Assembly: GCA_002402465.1 (NCBI GenBank)
Contig: DHFW01000004.1
Location: forward strand, 41,046-105,045
Source: Bacteroidales bacterium UBA4814
GTDB lineage: Bacteria; Bacteroidota; Bacteroidia; Bacteroidales; UBA7960
Direction: 5' to 3'
Length of the DNA: 64,000 bases
Shown: piece after piece, positions 8,651-17,935 of the stretch
Numbering within the stretch: position 1 is the stretch's first letter
Layout: the number at the start of each line of letters is the position of its first letter
Notes under the pieces: generated by a model
What the model was told of the DNA's origin: nothing
Database searches by the model: none
What the model saw: only the letters and a program-made list of their open reading frames with translations
Position numbers and translations under genes: made by a program

Positions 8651-10372
8651 ATGAAACCCATTATATACCAGCTTCTCGTGAGGCTCACCGGCAACCGGAA
8701 CACCAGCCAAAAGCCATATGGCACCATTGAAGAGAATGGATGCGGTAAGTTCAACGACCTTGATGCACATTTTCTAAGTGAAATAAAAAACCTTGGTGCC
8801 ACCCACATTTGGCTTACCGGAGTACTGGAACATGCAAGCTGCACCGATTATTCAGCCTTTGGCATTGATCCTGACAACCCGCTGGTAGTTAAGGGGCGGG
8901 CCGGCTCGCCCTATGCCATTAAGGATTACTATGATGTCTGTCCCGATCTGGCCATAATTGTAAATGAAAGAATGCAGGAGTTTGAAGACTTGCTGAAACG
9001 TTGCAGTGATGCCGGTTTGATTCCCATTATCGATTTTGTGCCTAACCATGTGGCCCGGCAATACCGGCCCGACAACAACCCGCCAGGCACCAAAGCGCTT
9101 GGACAGGCCGACAATACAGAATTTGGCTTTCACCCTCAGAACAACTTTTATTATCTTCCAGGGCAGGCGCTCCAGCTACCAAATGAAGTATATGAATTGC
9201 CTTACGTGAAAGACAACCCAGTGGGAGAATTCGTGGAAGAACCTGCAAAAGCAACGGGTAACGATCAGTTTACAGCCGCACCCTCGATAAACGACTGGTA
9301 TGAAACCATTAAACTCAATTACGGGGTGGATTACCAGGGCGGAGGAGGGAAACATTTCGACCCGATACCCGACACCTGGCAAAAAATGCTCGAGATATTG
9401 CTATTCTGGGCAAAAAAAGGGGTGAAAGGCTTTAGATGCGACATGGCTGAAATGGTGCCCGTGGAATTCTGGGAATGGGCCATTGGAAAGCTAAAAAACA
9501 AGTTCCCGGAAGTTATTTTCCTTGCCGAGATTTACAATCCAGGGGCTTACAAAGATTTCGTAGAAACAGGCGGTTTTGACTTTCTTTACGACAAGGTGGG
9601 CTTGTATGATACTTTACGCGAAGTAATAACCGGGCGAAAGCCTGCTTCATCCATCACCAGGGTTTGGCAAGACCTGGATGGTATGGATGCCCGCATGTTG
9701 CGGTTTCTCGAAAACCATGATGAGCAACGTATTGCTTCACTACAATTTGCAGGCAATGCCCGGGCAGGGATTCCAGCTATGGCGGTGGCTGCCACCCTGC
9801 ATCAGGGTCCGCTCATGATCTATTTCGGGCAAGAACTTGGAGAGCCCGCAGAAGGGGCCTCGGGATTCAGCGGCGAGGATGGCCGCACCACTATTTTCGA
9901 TTATTTCCATGTGCCCGCTTTTCAGCAGTGGTTTAATAACGGAAAATGCATTGAAGAAAAACTGTCGACAGAGCAAAAATCATTGCGCCGGGCTTACAAG
10001 CAACTCATAAAACTCTGCAAAGACCCCATTATTGCAAGTGGCAATTTTTATGACCTGCAATGGTACAACCAAAACAAACCAGGATTCAAACCGGATAGCA
10101 TCTTTTGTTACTTAAGATGGAACAAAGAAAAAATATGGATGATTGCGGCTAATTTCAGCCAGGTTGAAAACCTTAACATTACCATCAGAATTCCCAAACA
10201 TTTTTTTGAAACCGTCGAACTGGCTGACAACCAGGATTACGTTACCCTAATGATTCATCCCGAATCAGAAAGTCCTGGAAGGCTAAGCCAGGAGAAGTTA
10301 ATTGAAAATGGAATTACCATAAATATCGAATCAAACAACTATCTGGTTATTTGCCTGAGACCCTCAAAATAG
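8651..10372 (+). CDS. GH13 alpha-amylase-family glycosidase
   Basis: A 573-residue glycoside hydrolase family 13 enzyme acting on alpha-glucans or related alpha-glucosides. The catalytic residues are visible: nucleophile Asp264 in GFRCDMAE, acid/base Glu293 in FLAEIYN, and the transition-state Asp357 in ENHDEQRI. The region-I motif DFVPNHVARQY is also present. No signal peptide is seen at ATG 8651, so the enzyme is probably cytoplasmic and may work on glycogen or imported maltodextrin. A longer in-frame start at 8615 would overlap the helicase gene. No other glycogen or sus-type gene lies nearby, so the substrate cannot be narrowed. Confidence 0.9.
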   Translation: MKPIIYQLLVRLTGNRNTSQKPYGTIEENGCGKFNDLDAHFLSEIKNLGATHIWLTGVLEHASCTDYSAFGIDPDNPLVVKGRAGSPYAIKDYYDVCPDLAIIVNERMQEFEDLLKRCSDAGLIPIIDFVPNHVARQYRPDNNPPGTKALGQADNTEFGFHPQNNFYYLPGQALQLPNEVYELPYVKDNPVGEFVEEPAKATGNDQFTAAPSINDWYETIKLNYGVDYQGGGGKHFDPIPDTWQKMLEILLFWAKKGVKGFRCDMAEMVPVEFWEWAIGKLKNKFPEVIFLAEIYNPGAYKDFVETGGFDFLYDKVGLYDTLREVITGRKPASSITRVWQDLDGMDARMLRFLENHDEQRIASLQFAGNARAGIPAMAVAATLHQGPLMIYFGQELGEPAEGASGFSGEDGRTTIFDYFHVPAFQQWFNNGKCIEEKLSTEQKSLRRAYKQLIKLCKDPIIASGNFYDLQWYNQNKPGFKPDSIFCYLRWNKEKIWMIAANFSQVENLNITIRIPKHFFETVELADNQDYVTLMIHPESESPGRLSQEKLIENGITINIESNNYLVICLRPSK

Positions 10373-10530
10373 TGATTAAAAATGGTCATGAAGCAACTTT
10401 TAAATTACTATTTTTATTTATGCAATCTATTGACATAAAGTATGTTCGCAGATAATCGATATTATTGAAATGAAAAAACGGCCTAAATTTTGTTATTTGC
10501 AATTAACTAAAAAATAATGGTTGATTTTTT

Positions 10531-10559
10531 CCAATTATTTTTATTTTTGTCTGCTTTTT
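10531..10559 (+). promoter_or_regulatory. Promoter of the DUF4168-like gene
   Basis: TTG at 10531–10533, an 18-bp spacer, then TATTTTTG at 10552–10559, a match to the Bacteroidota -33/-7 pattern. The expected start site near 10566 leaves a leader of about 46 nt. Confidence 0.6.
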
Positions 10560-10611
10560 TAAACCAAAACCCAATTTTCCAATGATTTTTTTTCATTCAA
10601 AAACCAACAAA

Positions 10612-11154
10612 ATGACCCGGACTTTACTGGCAGCTTTGCTGTTTGCCTTTATTATGGTGGCTTCTCCGGCCCTGAGCTATGGGCAGGAACAGGAAACAGA
10701 AGAACCCAAAAAAGAATTTCGCTTTGCGGATGAAGACCTCTTGAAGTTTTACGATGCCAATCAGGAGTTAAGTGTGCTTCAGCGCGAAACTAACGAGCGC
10801 ATTGCGGCTGTTATCGAAGAAAACGGTATTACCATGGAACGTTTTAACCAGATTGCACGTGCCTCTGAGATGGGTGCACTTCAGGGAGGTCTTTTTTCGG
10901 AAGAAGAAATTGCCGCCTTTAATACTGTTGCACCAGCAATCACTGCCATTCAGCGCGATATGCAATCAATGCTTCAGGCTACCCTGATGGAGAAGGGCCT
11001 GACCACTGAGTACTACCAGGAGATCATGGCCGAGTTCCGTTCCGATCAAGAGCTTCAGGGTCATGTGCGCGAATTGTTGCGAGAAAGGGCACGGCAGGCT
11101 GCACGAGAGGCACGCCAGCGCGAACGCGAAGAACAGGAACAAAACAATCAGTAA
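10612..11154 (+). CDS. Secreted DUF4168-like protein
   Basis: A 180-residue exported protein: an N-terminal signal peptide (hydrophobic run LLAALLFAFIMVASPALS, cleavage near GQ), then a helical region with the pattern of DUF4168 (FADEDLLKFYDANQEL, repeated helical pairs, TEYYQEIMAEFRSD), ending in a highly charged Arg/Glu/Gln tail. The function of the family is unknown. It stands alone between its own promoter and a terminator. I chose ATG 10612 because it starts directly before the signal peptide; an ATG 30 nt upstream is also in frame. Confidence 0.75.
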   Translation: MTRTLLAALLFAFIMVASPALSYGQEQETEEPKKEFRFADEDLLKFYDANQELSVLQRETNERIAAVIEENGITMERFNQIARASEMGALQGGLFSEEEIAAFNTVAPAITAIQRDMQSMLQATLMEKGLTTEYYQEIMAEFRSDQELQGHVRELLRERARQAAREARQREREEQEQNNQ

Positions 11155-11160
11155 ATAAGA

Positions 11161-11183
11161 GCCGGGTACTGCCCGGTTTTTTT
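11161..11183 (+). terminator. Rho-independent terminator
   Basis: Stem CCGGG/CCCGG with a 5-nt loop, followed by seven T, 7 nt after the DUF4168-like stop. It also lies just past the end of the convergent folC. Confidence 0.85.
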
Positions 11184-12480
11184 ATACCACCTCGGCCACC
11201 ACGAAGGTGCTGCCCCCCACAAAGATCAAGTCGCGGGCCGAGGCACGGCCTTTGGCAGCTTGCAAGGCCATTTTAACTGATGTAAAAGTTTCTCCATAAA
11301 GGCCATGCTCCAGAGCCTTTGCACCAAGTTTTTGCGCATCGAGCCCGCGTGGAACATCAGGCTTGCAGAAATAGTATTGTGCTGTTTGCGGGAAAAGCGA
11401 CAAAACACCAGTAATATCCTTATCGTCGACCATACCCAGTACGATATGCAATTTTTCAAAATTCAGCTTGCTGAGCTGTTTTATCACCTGCTGCAGTCCA
11501 TCTGCATTGTGGCCGGTATCAACAATGATGCGAGGCCTTTTCCCAATTTGTAACCAACGACCTTTAAACCCGGTATTTTGCTGAACCCGGCAGAGGCCTT
11601 CGCGTAAAGCATTATCTGAAACACTGACCCCACCGCCACGATTTAGCAATTCAACGGCAGTAAGAACGGCAGCCAGGTTTTCCTCCTGATAAGAACCCAT
11701 GAGGTCGGTGGCAAGGGTTTTCCTTTCCCCTGAAGGGCTTTTAAATGTAATGTACTGCAGCGGTTGTCCTTGATATTCTTTTATTTCCGCAAAAGCGGTC
11801 TCGAAATAATCCTTTGCCAGGAAAAGCGGTGCATTTTTCCCTGCTGCCACTTCTTCAAACACATGATGAATTTCGGGCTGGTATTTTCCGATCACTACCG
11901 GCACACCTTCTTTAATGACACCTGCCTTTTCGGCGGCGATCTTCGGCAGAGTATCGCCCAGCAGGTTCATGTGGTCCAGGCCGATGTTGGTAATAATACA
12001 AATTTCGGGCGAAACAATGTTGGTTGAGTCGAGCCGGCCGCCCAGCCCGGTTTCGATCACCGCAATTTCGACCTGTTGCCGGGCAAAATAATCGAAAGTG
12101 AGGGCAATGGTTATTTCGAAAAAGGAAGGGTTTAGCCGCTCAAAGAATGAACGGTGCTGACCAATGAAAGAGGCCACCTCGCGTTTGGGTATCATTTGCC
12201 CATTAATGCGAATGCGCTCACGAAAGTCTTTCAGGTGAGGCGAGGTGGCCAACCCGGTTTTATAGCCCTGCTGCTGCAGCACCGATGCCAGCATATTGGC
12301 AACAGAACCTTTACCATTGGTACCTGCTATGTGAATGCTGCGGAATTTGGTTTCGGGCTTTCCCAGATGCTGACTCAGCGCAAGGGTATTATCGAGGTTG
12401 GCTTTGTATGCGGCAGGCCCAATGCGGTGAAACATGGGTAACTGGCTAAACAGATACTCCAAGGTTTCCTGGTAATTCAT
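11182..12480 (-). CDS. folC: Bifunctional folylpolyglutamate synthase / dihydrofolate synthase
   Basis: FolC (432 residues) adds glutamate to folates and, in the bifunctional form, joins glutamate to dihydropteroate. The ATP-binding loop HIAGTNGKGSVANML and the motif ETGLGGRLDSTN are present, followed by the Mur-ligase-type C-terminal domain (DTGHNADGL). It is the last gene of an exbB–exbD–tonB–folC run; its ATG sits 3 nt beyond the tonB stop. Length is normal for the family. The link to the Ton genes looks like operon packing rather than shared function. Confidence 0.95.
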   Translation of the reverse strand: MNYQETLEYLFSQLPMFHRIGPAAYKANLDNTLALSQHLGKPETKFRSIHIAGTNGKGSVANMLASVLQQQGYKTGLATSPHLKDFRERIRINGQMIPKREVASFIGQHRSFFERLNPSFFEITIALTFDYFARQQVEIAVIETGLGGRLDSTNIVSPEICIITNIGLDHMNLLGDTLPKIAAEKAGVIKEGVPVVIGKYQPEIHHVFEEVAAGKNAPLFLAKDYFETAFAEIKEYQGQPLQYITFKSPSGERKTLATDLMGSYQEENLAAVLTAVELLNRGGGVSVSDNALREGLCRVQQNTGFKGRWLQIGKRPRIIVDTGHNADGLQQVIKQLSKLNFEKLHIVLGMVDDKDITGVLSLFPQTAQYYFCKPDVPRGLDAQKLGAKALEHGLYGETFTSVKMALQAAKGRASARDLIFVGGSTFVVAEVV

Positions 12481-12483
12481 TGT

Positions 12484-13263
12484 TTAGTTCTGTCGGATAA
12501 AGTTGTAGGTAATAGTACCTGTCTGTTCTTCAGGAGCATCGAGCTGCACATCGAAGCGGGCCCTGCGTGCGGCATCTTCTGCCAGTCGCCACAAGGTAGG
12601 GTCTGTAGTTGTAGTACCTCGCGCACCAGCCGTAGCGCGGGTAACCCTTCCCTGGCGGTCAACGGTGATGGAAACCACCACCCTGCCCTGCGCTTGTGAA
12701 TCGTAAGTGGGCACTGGCAGCTGGTTGGGCCTACGGCCGGTGAGGGTGTAGCTTATGCCACCCGATCCAATGCCATCGCCACTGCCACCGGGCGCACCCG
12801 TGGGGCTGCCTTGCGAGCCAGGCTGACCGGTGGTGCCCTGCGACTGACTTGTGGTGCTGCGTTCGTCGGCGCCCGGGAAAAGTGCCCTGGGGTCAACTGT
12901 TGGCCGAGGCTCTTCTGGCGGAGGCTGCTGAGTGGGCTGTTGTTGGGTGGGAGTTGGCTGCTGAGGCCTTGGCCTTGGTGTAGTCTGCGGAATGGCAACA
13001 GCCTCTTCCGTGCTTTGGGTAACCACTTCTTCCTGAACCGGAACGGGCTGAGAAGGCGTGGGAACCGGAGGCGAGGCACTTAAAGGAATAAATTCGCCTG
13101 TACCCTGGTTGGTATACCCCAGGGCAACCAGCACCCCCTCTTCTTCGGGAAGCGGAAGGGGTGTCCTCAGTCCTAAGAAAAGGAAAAGCAACAGCAACAC
13201 GACATGAAAAACGATCGTGCCGATAAGCGCCCATTGATTATCCTTCCTGGTGATTTCGTCCAT
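12484..13263 (-). CDS. tonB: TonB-family energy transducer
   Basis: A 259-residue TonB-like protein that spans the periplasm and passes energy from ExbBD to outer-membrane transporters. Seen: one N-terminal membrane segment (IGTIVFHVVLLLLFLFLGL), a long Pro/Gln/Thr-rich linker, a Gly/Ser-rich stretch and a C-terminal domain with VVVSITVDRQGRV typical of TonB. I chose ATG 13263 (MDEITRK), directly after the exbD stop; a longer start at 13287 would overlap exbD. Gene order exbB–exbD–tonB on the minus strand supports the call. Confidence 0.9.
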   Translation of the reverse strand: MDEITRKDNQWALIGTIVFHVVLLLLFLFLGLRTPLPLPEEEGVLVALGYTNQGTGEFIPLSASPPVPTPSQPVPVQEEVVTQSTEEAVAIPQTTPRPRPQQPTPTQQQPTQQPPPEEPRPTVDPRALFPGADERSTTSQSQGTTGQPGSQGSPTGAPGGSGDGIGSGGISYTLTGRRPNQLPVPTYDSQAQGRVVVSITVDRQGRVTRATAGARGTTTTDPTLWRLAEDAARRARFDVQLDAPEEQTGTITYNFIRQN

Positions 13264-13264
13264 C

Positions 13265-13678
13265 TTATCGCGTTGGTTGCGTTGCAAGAATTACTTTGTG
13301 ACGGGTTTGATTCATGTTGTTGATGTTGTTTACCACATCAATCACATTGACAATATATTGCACCGGCACACTCTGATCGGCACGGAGCACCACGGAGCCT
13401 TCTTGTTCGTTGGCCAGAAACTGCAGCAGCCCTGAGTGCAGCCCGTCAATATCGACAGGTGTTTCTTCAAGAAACAGATTGAAGTCTTCGTTAAGATAAA
13501 CCGTAACGGTTTGCTTAGCCATGGTGCGGCTTTCGCTCGAGGGAAGCAACAGCTTGATGGCGTTTGGTGCAATGAGCGTGGAGGTGAGCATGAAGAAGAT
13601 AAGCAGCAGAAACACCAGGTCGGACATGGAAGCCATGTTGAACTGAAGGCTGCGTGTATTTCGCATTTTTATGGCCAT
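13265..13678 (-). CDS. exbD: ExbD/TolR biopolymer transport protein
   Basis: A 137-residue ExbD-family protein with one N-terminal membrane helix carrying the proton-path Asp (SMSDLVFLLLIFFML) and a periplasmic domain. It forms a proton-driven complex with ExbB that energises TonB. The gene lies 11 nt after exbB and its stop abuts the tonB start. Confidence 0.92.
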   Translation of the reverse strand: MAIKMRNTRSLQFNMASMSDLVFLLLIFFMLTSTLIAPNAIKLLLPSSESRTMAKQTVTVYLNEDFNLFLEETPVDIDGLHSGLLQFLANEQEGSVVLRADQSVPVQYIVNVIDVVNNINNMNQTRHKVILATQPTR

Positions 13679-13689
13679 AGCAATAGGCT

Positions 13690-14397
13690 TTAGGAGGCAG
13701 GTTCGTGCAAAAGGTCCATAAACTCGGTGGCACGCGCCTCGAGCATGAACACCACTTTTTCGATACGGGCCACCAGGATGTTGTAGCAGATGTATCCGAT
13801 AATACCCACGGCCAAACCTGTTACGGTGGTAACCATGGCTTCGTAAATACCCCCTGCCAGCAGGCTGATGTCGATGTTATTTCCGGCCATTGACATATTA
13901 TAGAAGGCGCGTATCATGCCAATTACTGTGCCAAGGAAACCCAGCATGGGGGCTGCGCCCGAAACGGTAGCCAGCACGGCAATATTTTTTTCGAGTTTTG
14001 AAATCTCGAGCTTGCCAACATTTTCGATGGCAGCATTAATGTCGTTGAGCGGCCGGCCAATGCGTACCAAGCCTTTGGCAATCATGCGGGCAATGGGCGA
14101 CTGGTTATTTTTGCAAAGGGACTTGGCCGAGTCAATGCGTCCATCATGAATAAAATCGCGGATATTGTTCATGAAATTGGTTTCTTCTTTCGAAGCCCTG
14201 CTGATAGCCAGGTAACGTTCGATGAAAATGTAAATAGCCACAATCGACAAAATGGCCAGCGGTATCATTACAATCCCTCCCTTAAGGGCCAGGCTCCAAA
14301 TAGTTATGGTTTCGTGCGAGGGCATGGGAGTTTGCGCCAAAGTGTCGGCCACCTGGGTGGTGCCCATTTGAACCTGCAGTAAAATGTGGTTTAACAT
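13690..14397 (-). CDS. exbB: MotA/TolQ/ExbB proton-channel protein
   Basis: A 235-residue ExbB/TolQ-family membrane protein. Three hydrophobic segments are visible: near residue 35 (GGIVMIPLAILSIVAIYIFI), and two C-terminal ones (VSGAAPMLGFLGTVIGMI and VTTVTGLAVGIIGYICYNIL) holding the conserved Gly/Thr proton-channel pattern. It is first in the minus-strand operon with exbD, tonB and folC and has a -7 element about 60 nt upstream. Confidence 0.92.
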   Translation of the reverse strand: MLNHILLQVQMGTTQVADTLAQTPMPSHETITIWSLALKGGIVMIPLAILSIVAIYIFIERYLAISRASKEETNFMNNIRDFIHDGRIDSAKSLCKNNQSPIARMIAKGLVRIGRPLNDINAAIENVGKLEISKLEKNIAVLATVSGAAPMLGFLGTVIGMIRAFYNMSMAGNNIDISLLAGGIYEAMVTTVTGLAVGIIGYICYNILVARIEKVVFMLEARATEFMDLLHEPAS

Positions 14398-14457
14398 CGG
14401 GTAATTTTTTGGTTTTAGTTAGATAACTTAAGGGTACCTGTTTTATTTTGTATGGTG

Positions 14458-14465
14458 CAAAAATA
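14458..14465 (-). promoter_or_regulatory. -7 promoter element for exbB–exbD–tonB–folC
   Basis: TATTTTTG on the minus strand matches TAnnTTTG. No convincing -33 element is seen. The predicted leader to exbB is about 50 nt. Confidence 0.5.
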
Positions 14466-14611
14466 ATAATGTTTAGGCTTCATTATACTTTTAGCGTTAA
14501 CCACTTTTTTGCAAAAAGCAATGTTAAGCCAATGTAAAATTATTCTTTAGCGCAAAAATGACAACGAATTTTAGTAATTTTACGCCTTCAAAATTTTAAA
14601 CCTTAAGAACT

Positions 14612-15616
14612 ATGGCAAAAATTAAAACCGCTATCAACGGCTTTGGTCGTATCGGCCGTTTGACCCTGAAAGCATCCTTGAAAAATGAGGATATCGAGAT
14701 TGTAGCAGTAAACGACCTTACCAATAGCGCCACTCTTGCACACCTGTTAAAATATGACTCTGTACATGGAAAGTTTCCCGGCACTGTTAGTGCTGAAGGC
14801 GATTACCTGCTAGTAAACGGAAAAAAGATCCGGGTATATTCTGAGAGGGACCCCGCTAACCTTCCCTGGAAAGAACTTGGTATTGATGTGGTAGTTGAAT
14901 CGACCGGTGTATTCCGCGATCGCGAAAAGATCAGCAAGCACTTGCAGGCCGGTGCCCGCAAAGTGGTTCTTTGCGTGCCTTCAAAAAGCGCCAGCGATGT
15001 TGATGCAACCGTTGTTCTTGGTGTGAATGATGGAGACATTAAGCCTGAGCACCAGATTTATTCCAATGCTTCCTGCACCACCAACTGCCTGGCGCCTTTC
15101 GCAAAGGTTCTCAACGACAATTTCGGCATTAAGCGTGGTTTGATGAATACTATTCACTCCTATACCAATGACCAGATTATTCTGGATGCGCCTCACAGCG
15201 ACCTTCGCCGTGCCCGCGCAGCTGCCATGTCTATTATTCCCACCACCACCGGTGCAGCAAAGGCAGTAGGCCTTGTTATTCCCGAATTAAAGGGCAAACT
15301 CGATGGCTTCGCCATGCGCGTGCCCACTCCTGATGGATCGGTAGTTGACCTCACCGCGGAATTGGAGAAAAATGTTACCAAGGAGGAAATCAACGAAGCC
15401 ATTAAGAAAGCCGCCGAAGGCCCAATGAAAGGCATCCTTGAGTATTGCACCGACCCCATCGTTTCGACCGATGTGATTGGCAATACCCACTCTTCGGTAT
15501 TCGACTCGAAGCTGACCCAGGTAATTGATGGCAACTTTGTAAAAGTTGTTTCATGGTACGACAACGAGTTTGGCTATGCCAACCGCGTAGTTGACCTGGT
15601 AGCCAGGATTGCATAA
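14612..15616 (+). CDS. gap: Glyceraldehyde-3-phosphate dehydrogenase
   Basis: A 334-residue GAPDH that oxidises glyceraldehyde-3-phosphate to 1,3-bisphosphoglycerate in glycolysis. The NAD-binding start INGFGRIGR is followed by the catalytic segment SNASCTTNC with Cys155, and the C-terminal WYDNEFGYANR is intact. Full length for the family. It is a single-gene unit: a strong terminator follows 25 nt after the stop and divergent exbB lies upstream. Confidence 0.97.
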   Translation: MAKIKTAINGFGRIGRLTLKASLKNEDIEIVAVNDLTNSATLAHLLKYDSVHGKFPGTVSAEGDYLLVNGKKIRVYSERDPANLPWKELGIDVVVESTGVFRDREKISKHLQAGARKVVLCVPSKSASDVDATVVLGVNDGDIKPEHQIYSNASCTTNCLAPFAKVLNDNFGIKRGLMNTIHSYTNDQIILDAPHSDLRRARAAAMSIIPTTTGAAKAVGLVIPELKGKLDGFAMRVPTPDGSVVDLTAELEKNVTKEEINEAIKKAAEGPMKGILEYCTDPIVSTDVIGNTHSSVFDSKLTQVIDGNFVKVVSWYDNEFGYANRVVDLVARIA

Positions 15617-15640
15617 GCAAAATTTCTCCAAATAATTAAA

Positions 15641-15675
15641 GAGGTGCTTCCCCCGGGGAGCACCTCTTTTTTTTT
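15641..15675 (+). terminator. Strong rho-independent terminator after gap
   Basis: An 8-bp stem GAGGTGCT/AGCACCTC extended by a C/G-rich apex and followed by nine T. Confidence 0.92.
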
Positions 15676-15787
15676 GCAACACAGGCCATATATCTATGCA
15701 AATTCAGTGAATTACTTATTCAGAGAATTTAAAATTGTTGTAATATTGAAAAATCAACTTTTACCGACCAACTCATCAAAAAACCCA

Positions 15788-16831
15788 ATGAAAACACGAT
15801 TTTCGTTAACTTTTGTGGCCAGCCTGCTGATTCTTTTCACGGCTACGGCCCAGACCAGCATTACCGTGCAAAGCGGCGATCAAGTTTCATTCCACACTAC
15901 CCTTTCGGCAGCAGTTGCGGCTGCCCAGGATGGCGAGGCTATTTATCTTCCCGGCGGAAGCTATAACATTGGCAACATTACAATTGACAAGTCACTAACC
16001 ATTGCAGGCGTGGGGCATTATGAGGATTTTTCACAAGCTACCGGCATAACCTACCTGCATGGCAACATCAACTTGGTGCAAGGAGCCGACAATAGCCAAC
16101 TCACCGGGTTTTACCTAACGGGAGAAATCAGGCTGGGCACCTCGATCGAAAACCAGCAGGTCAACCACGTAAATATTTCCAGATGTAATGTAAACGACAT
16201 TTGGCTCAGCCATGATTACCTGGCAAATTCCACCACCACCTCCCAAACCATCAACATTACCGAAAACGTGATCAGGGGACAACTTGGAGGAGGTTTTGCC
16301 CAGTATGTAGTTGTTTCGAAAAATTTTATAGGCGACCGTGCCATCCACTTTAACGGAAACATTATTTTTAATAACAACATTTTTCTAAAAGATGCTCCAT
16401 ACTACAATCAGGTGTTGATAAACATACAGGCAGCTTTGTTCAATAATAATATCTTTCTTTCAACCAACCATGTAATTGGATCCGATGTGAGCAGTTCTGG
16501 CTTTTTCAATAATATTTTTGTCAGCAATTTCGAAATACCTGTTTATTCTTACGGTTCAGGAAATTTCACCAATATAACCCAGTCAAGTATTTTTCAGAAT
16601 CAAACCGGTTATTCCTTTAGCTACGAGCACGACTACCACCTGAAAGCCGAATCGGTTGGAATTGGAGCCGGCAATGATGGCTTCGACGTTGGGATTTATG
16701 GCACAAGTATCCCCTACAAGGAAGGAGCTGTTCCATTTCTACCACATATTACCACCCAGTCGGTTTCGCCCGAAACCAACAACCAGGGCCAGATAGAGGT
16801 GAACATCAATGTAGAAGCACAACCCAGGTAA
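15788..16831 (+). CDS. Secreted parallel beta-helix protein, paralogue 1 of 3
   Basis: A 347-residue exported protein with an N-terminal signal peptide ending ATAQ. After it come a segment conserved in all three paralogues (…AQDGEAIYLPGGSYNIGN…LTIAGVGH), then a right-handed beta-helix-like stretch rich in Asn ladders (FNGNIIFNNNIFL) and a conserved tail (IPYKEGAVPF … EAQPR). The fold resembles pectate-lyase-like helices, but no catalytic residues can be assigned. It has no T9SS sorting domain, unlike the fourth gene. ATG 15788 is chosen because it precedes the signal peptide; the frame opens earlier inside the gap terminator. Function unknown. Confidence 0.75.
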   Translation: MKTRFSLTFVASLLILFTATAQTSITVQSGDQVSFHTTLSAAVAAAQDGEAIYLPGGSYNIGNITIDKSLTIAGVGHYEDFSQATGITYLHGNINLVQGADNSQLTGFYLTGEIRLGTSIENQQVNHVNISRCNVNDIWLSHDYLANSTTTSQTINITENVIRGQLGGGFAQYVVVSKNFIGDRAIHFNGNIIFNNNIFLKDAPYYNQVLINIQAALFNNNIFLSTNHVIGSDVSSSGFFNNIFVSNFEIPVYSYGSGNFTNITQSSIFQNQTGYSFSYEHDYHLKAESVGIGAGNDGFDVGIYGTSIPYKEGAVPFLPHITTQSVSPETNNQGQIEVNINVEAQPR

Positions 16832-16861
16832 TAAATTTTTCAAAACCAAAAAAATTATTTC

Positions 16862-17905
16862 ATGAAAAAATTATTTTTTTTGCTGGCCATTTCAGTGCTT
16901 TCATATTCCAATGGTTTTGGCCAGAAAACCATTGCAGTACAAAGCAATGGCACGGCCACTTTTCACACCGACTGGGCTTCGGCCTGGGCAGCCACACAAG
17001 CCGGCGATACCATTTATTTGCCCGGCGGTACTTTCAACATTGGGTATTTCACGATTGACAAAACGGTGGCCATCATTGGAGTGGGTCACGATCCGACTCA
17101 GACACACGATGGTTTGTTTTCGCACCTAAACGGATACCTTTATTTTGCCCAGGGATCAGACCATACTTTACTGCATGGATTTCAGGTTGGTAGTTTATAT
17201 TTTTATTCCAGCTATCAGAATCAAAATATCATGAATATTACCGTATCCAGATGCAGAATAACGGGAAGTATTGACATGGGATATACAAACCCCTCTCCTG
17301 TTCAGCAAGTCCTGATAACTGAAAGTGTTTTGGGCAACATTAATGGCTATAATGCCCAAAATGTTCAATTGAACAAAAACATCATTGACGGTTCCGTCCA
17401 ACAATTTAACGGCACTGCAATTTTTTCAAACAACATTTTCTCATTTGGCTATTATTCGAATTGGAATTGGAACCTCCCAATTCGAAATATAAAAAACTGC
17501 CTTTTGCAAAACAATATTTTCAGGGTTGATAATAATCCATTGGACGGAAATTGCCAAAACAATCTATTACAAAACAATATTTTTTTCAGCAACTTCACCC
17601 CAAATCCCCAAACCGACGAAAACATCTGGCAAAACAATTTTTTCAACCAGGCATTTGCCAACGTTTTCGTCAATTACACTGGGGGCGCATTCAGTCCTAA
17701 TTTCGACTACCACCTTTTGCCCTCATCTGTTGGCATTAATTCGGGATCAGATGGGTTTGACATAGGTATTTACGGCACAGCTGTTCCCTATAAAGAAGGT
17801 GCCGTGCCTTTTAACCCGAAAGTTGTTTTTGAACAGGTTTCAAACCAAACGGATGAAAACGGCAACATCAGCATTGAAATACAAACAGAAGCCCAACCCA
17901 GATAA
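16862..17905 (+). CDS. Secreted parallel beta-helix protein, paralogue 2 of 3
   Basis: A 347-residue exported protein with the same layout as its neighbours: signal peptide ending GFGQ, the AQAGDTIYLPGGTFNIGY segment, an Asn-rich beta-helix region (NNIFSFG, LLQNNIFR), and the tail VPYKEGAVPF … EAQPR. It begins exactly 30 nt after paralogue 1 ends, and paralogue 3 begins 30 nt after it ends, so this looks like tandem gene duplication within one transcript. Sequence between the conserved ends has diverged strongly. No catalytic motif is recognised. Confidence 0.75.
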   Translation: MKKLFFLLAISVLSYSNGFGQKTIAVQSNGTATFHTDWASAWAATQAGDTIYLPGGTFNIGYFTIDKTVAIIGVGHDPTQTHDGLFSHLNGYLYFAQGSDHTLLHGFQVGSLYFYSSYQNQNIMNITVSRCRITGSIDMGYTNPSPVQQVLITESVLGNINGYNAQNVQLNKNIIDGSVQQFNGTAIFSNNIFSFGYYSNWNWNLPIRNIKNCLLQNNIFRVDNNPLDGNCQNNLLQNNIFFSNFTPNPQTDENIWQNNFFNQAFANVFVNYTGGAFSPNFDYHLLPSSVGINSGSDGFDIGIYGTAVPYKEGAVPFNPKVVFEQVSNQTDENGNISIEIQTEAQPR

Positions 17906-17935
17906 ACCAAACCACAACCTTCCAAACATTTTTCT